64,000 nt of DNA from Prochlorococcus marinus str. MIT 1013 (GTDB lineage Bacteria; Cyanobacteriota; Cyanobacteriia; PCC-6307; Cyanobiaceae). Shown in pieces: positions 62,799-64,000 of this stretch (position 1 is its first letter; the number at the start of each line of letters is the position of its first letter). The stretch spans positions 124,001-188,000 of the forward strand of contig NZ_CP114778.1 of the NCBI RefSeq assembly GCF_027359395.1, given 5' to 3'. The notes under the pieces are model-generated. The model did not search any database. It was not told where the DNA came from and was given only the letters and a program-made list of their open reading frames with translations. The translations under genes were made by a program, and so were the position numbers.

Positions 62799-64000
62799 AT
62801 GACCAAGGCACATTTTGGATTAGTCGGTCTTGGAGTAATGGGAGAGAACCTAGTTCTTAATGCAGAGCGTAATGGTTTTTCTAGTGTGGTCTATAACCGT
62901 ACTTATCAAAAAACTGAAGATTTTCTTTTAGGTAGGGGGTTAAATAAATCAATTCAAGGAGCGAAGGATCTTCAAGAATTTGTTTCAAAGCTGGAACGTC
63001 CAAGAAGAGTACTAATGATGGTTAAGGCTGGAGCAGCTACTGATGCTGTTATTAATCAGATTTCACCTTTCCTCGAGGAAGGTGACTTGCTCATCGATGG
63101 TGGAAATGCCCAATTTATGGATACAGAAAGAAGAGTAAAAGAACTTGAGAGCAATAGTTTTGGATACATCGGGATGGGTGTATCAGGTGGGGCGAAGGGT
63201 GCATTGGAAGGACCTAGCATGATGCCTGGTGGCACAAAGACCTCTTACGACGCCATAGAGAGTTTGTTGAATAAAATGGCAGCGCAGGTTGAAGATGGAC
63301 CTTGTGTGACTTATATCGGCCCAGGGGGGTCAGGACATTTTGTTAAGACCGTTCATAATGGAATTGAATATGGCATTGAGCAAATTTTGGCTGAGGCCTA
63401 TGACTTGATGAGGAGAGTTTGTGGAATGAGTGGGGATGAGATGGCTTCTGTTATGGGCTATTGGAATAAAACTGAAGAACTTTCCTCCTATCTTGTTGAA
63501 ATTACTGAGGCATGTTTACGAGTTAAGGATCCTGATGATAGTTCCGATCTTGTCGAAAAGATAATGGATAAGGCGGGTCAAAAAGGTACTGGCTTGTGGA
63601 CAGTTGTCAGCGCACTTGAACTTGGAGCTTCTGTCCCAACTATCTATGCATCTTTGAATGGAAGGGTTATGAGTTCGATGAAAGACCAAAGAAATTATGC
63701 AGAAACAATTTTGAACGGTAATAAGCCTTCGTTTGTTGATTTTGGAAAAGCTTCTGATGGAATGCCCTTGCTTATGGATGCAGTTGTATTGGCTACAATA
63801 GCTAGCTATGCCCAAGGTATGGATATTTTGCGACTTGCTTCTGATGAATATAATTACGATCTTGACATGCCCTCCATAGCTCAGATATGGAAAGGTGGTT
63901 GTATAATAAGGTCTACTCTTTTGAGTCGTATACAGGATGCATTTAAGAAAGATCCGAAGTTAAGCAATCTTATTCTAGATACTTGGTTTACTGAACAGGT
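62799..64000 (+). CDS. gnd: 6-phosphogluconate dehydrogenase (5' part, cut by the window end)
   Basis: The frame runs from ATG 62799 to the end of the window (400 codons read, no stop; the full protein is about 470). HFGLVGLGVMGENLVLNAE is the NADP site, DGGNAQFMDTERR, GVSGGAKGALEGPSMMPGG and VKTVHNGIEYGIEQI hold the catalytic Lys and the substrate residues. It oxidises 6-phosphogluconate to ribulose-5-phosphate, giving NADPH in the dark. It follows glgC in the same direction after a 161-base gap, in which I see no clear hairpin. Confidence 0.96.
   Translation, partial: MTKAHFGLVGLGVMGENLVLNAERNGFSSVVYNRTYQKTEDFLLGRGLNKSIQGAKDLQEFVSKLERPRRVLMMVKAGAATDAVINQISPFLEEGDLLIDGGNAQFMDTERRVKELESNSFGYIGMGVSGGAKGALEGPSMMPGGTKTSYDAIESLLNKMAAQVEDGPCVTYIGPGGSGHFVKTVHNGIEYGIEQILAEAYDLMRRVCGMSGDEMASVMGYWNKTEELSSYLVEITEACLRVKDPDDSSDLVEKIMDKAGQKGTGLWTVVSALELGASVPTIYASLNGRVMSSMKDQRNYAETILNGNKPSFVDFGKASDGMPLLMDAVVLATIASYAQGMDILRLASDEYNYDLDMPSIAQIWKGGCIIRSTLLSRIQDAFKKDPKLSNLILDTWFTEQ

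Noticed and set aside
1-64000. tRNA, rRNA, CRISPR, transposase or complete integrase
   Set aside because: I looked through the gaps for T-loop-like GGTTCGAA text, regular direct repeats and transposase text and saw none; only the integrase-like N-terminus of the sir frame was found.

Overview
The window looks like a stretch of a marine picocyanobacterial chromosome, most likely Prochlorococcus. The DNA is strongly AT-rich, the genes are tightly packed in the second half, and many genes start with TTG or GTG. The gene set is that of an oxygenic phototroph: psb28, gun4, chlP, pcyA, sipA, hemA, ccsA, a GlpX-type bisphosphatase, rpe, glgC, and ferredoxin-type sir. Several small families that I know mainly from cyanobacteria are also present (DUF2811, DUF1651, DUF1824, DUF2997-like). 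A low-GC, low-light-type Prochlorococcus is my best guess, by inference only. I saw no tRNA, rRNA, CRISPR array, transposase or complete phage gene.

Bases 1-17,400 are an accessory-like, gene-sparse region. It carries many short genes on both strands (27-135 codons), most of unknown function, separated by long AT-rich gaps. Notable items are a tandem pair of DUF2811 genes, a protein made of 11-residue repeats, a run of microproteins at 4.2-5.9 kb, a nucleoside deoxyribosyltransferase-like protein beside a divergent MTHFR-like protein, a HI0933-family flavoprotein, a DoxX protein, and a pair of paralogous small proteins in opposite orientation. Non-coding signals include a cluster of DnaA-box-like nonamers at 476-934, a GC-richer structured-looking segment at 2.4-2.6 kb, a candidate small RNA or terminator at 11.4 kb and a near-perfect 48-bp palindrome at 15.56 kb.

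Bases 17,400-33,000 are core metabolism. They hold an AI-2E-type transporter, psb28 and mnmH (minus strand), divergent gun4, an anti-sigma-type kinase, a methyltransferase, glnA with a clear terminator, a class V aminotransferase, tadA, a PLP decarboxylase, a bioY-lspA-GTPase operon, sipA and a pair of M16 peptidases.

Bases 33,400-46,400 carry pcyA joined to a DevBCA-type exporter, a family 2 glycosyltransferase, rpsB-tsf-unknown-recG with a structured rpsB leader, an M15 dipeptidase, and sulfite reductase (sir). The sir ORF has an unusual N-terminal extension of about 140 residues whose start resembles the arm-binding domain of tyrosine recombinases.

Bases 46,500-64,000 carry glyS, chlP, a D,D-carboxypeptidase-like gene, typA, a DUF309 gene, a membrane glycosyltransferase-like gene, lptB, an LptF/G permease, ccsA, then rpe and glpX, which diverge around an inverted repeat, followed by hemA, glgC and the 5' part of gnd, which runs off the end. 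Together these link carbon fixation (glpX, rpe), glycogen storage (glgC), the oxidative pentose phosphate path (gnd) and tetrapyrrole synthesis (hemA, gun4, chlP, pcyA).
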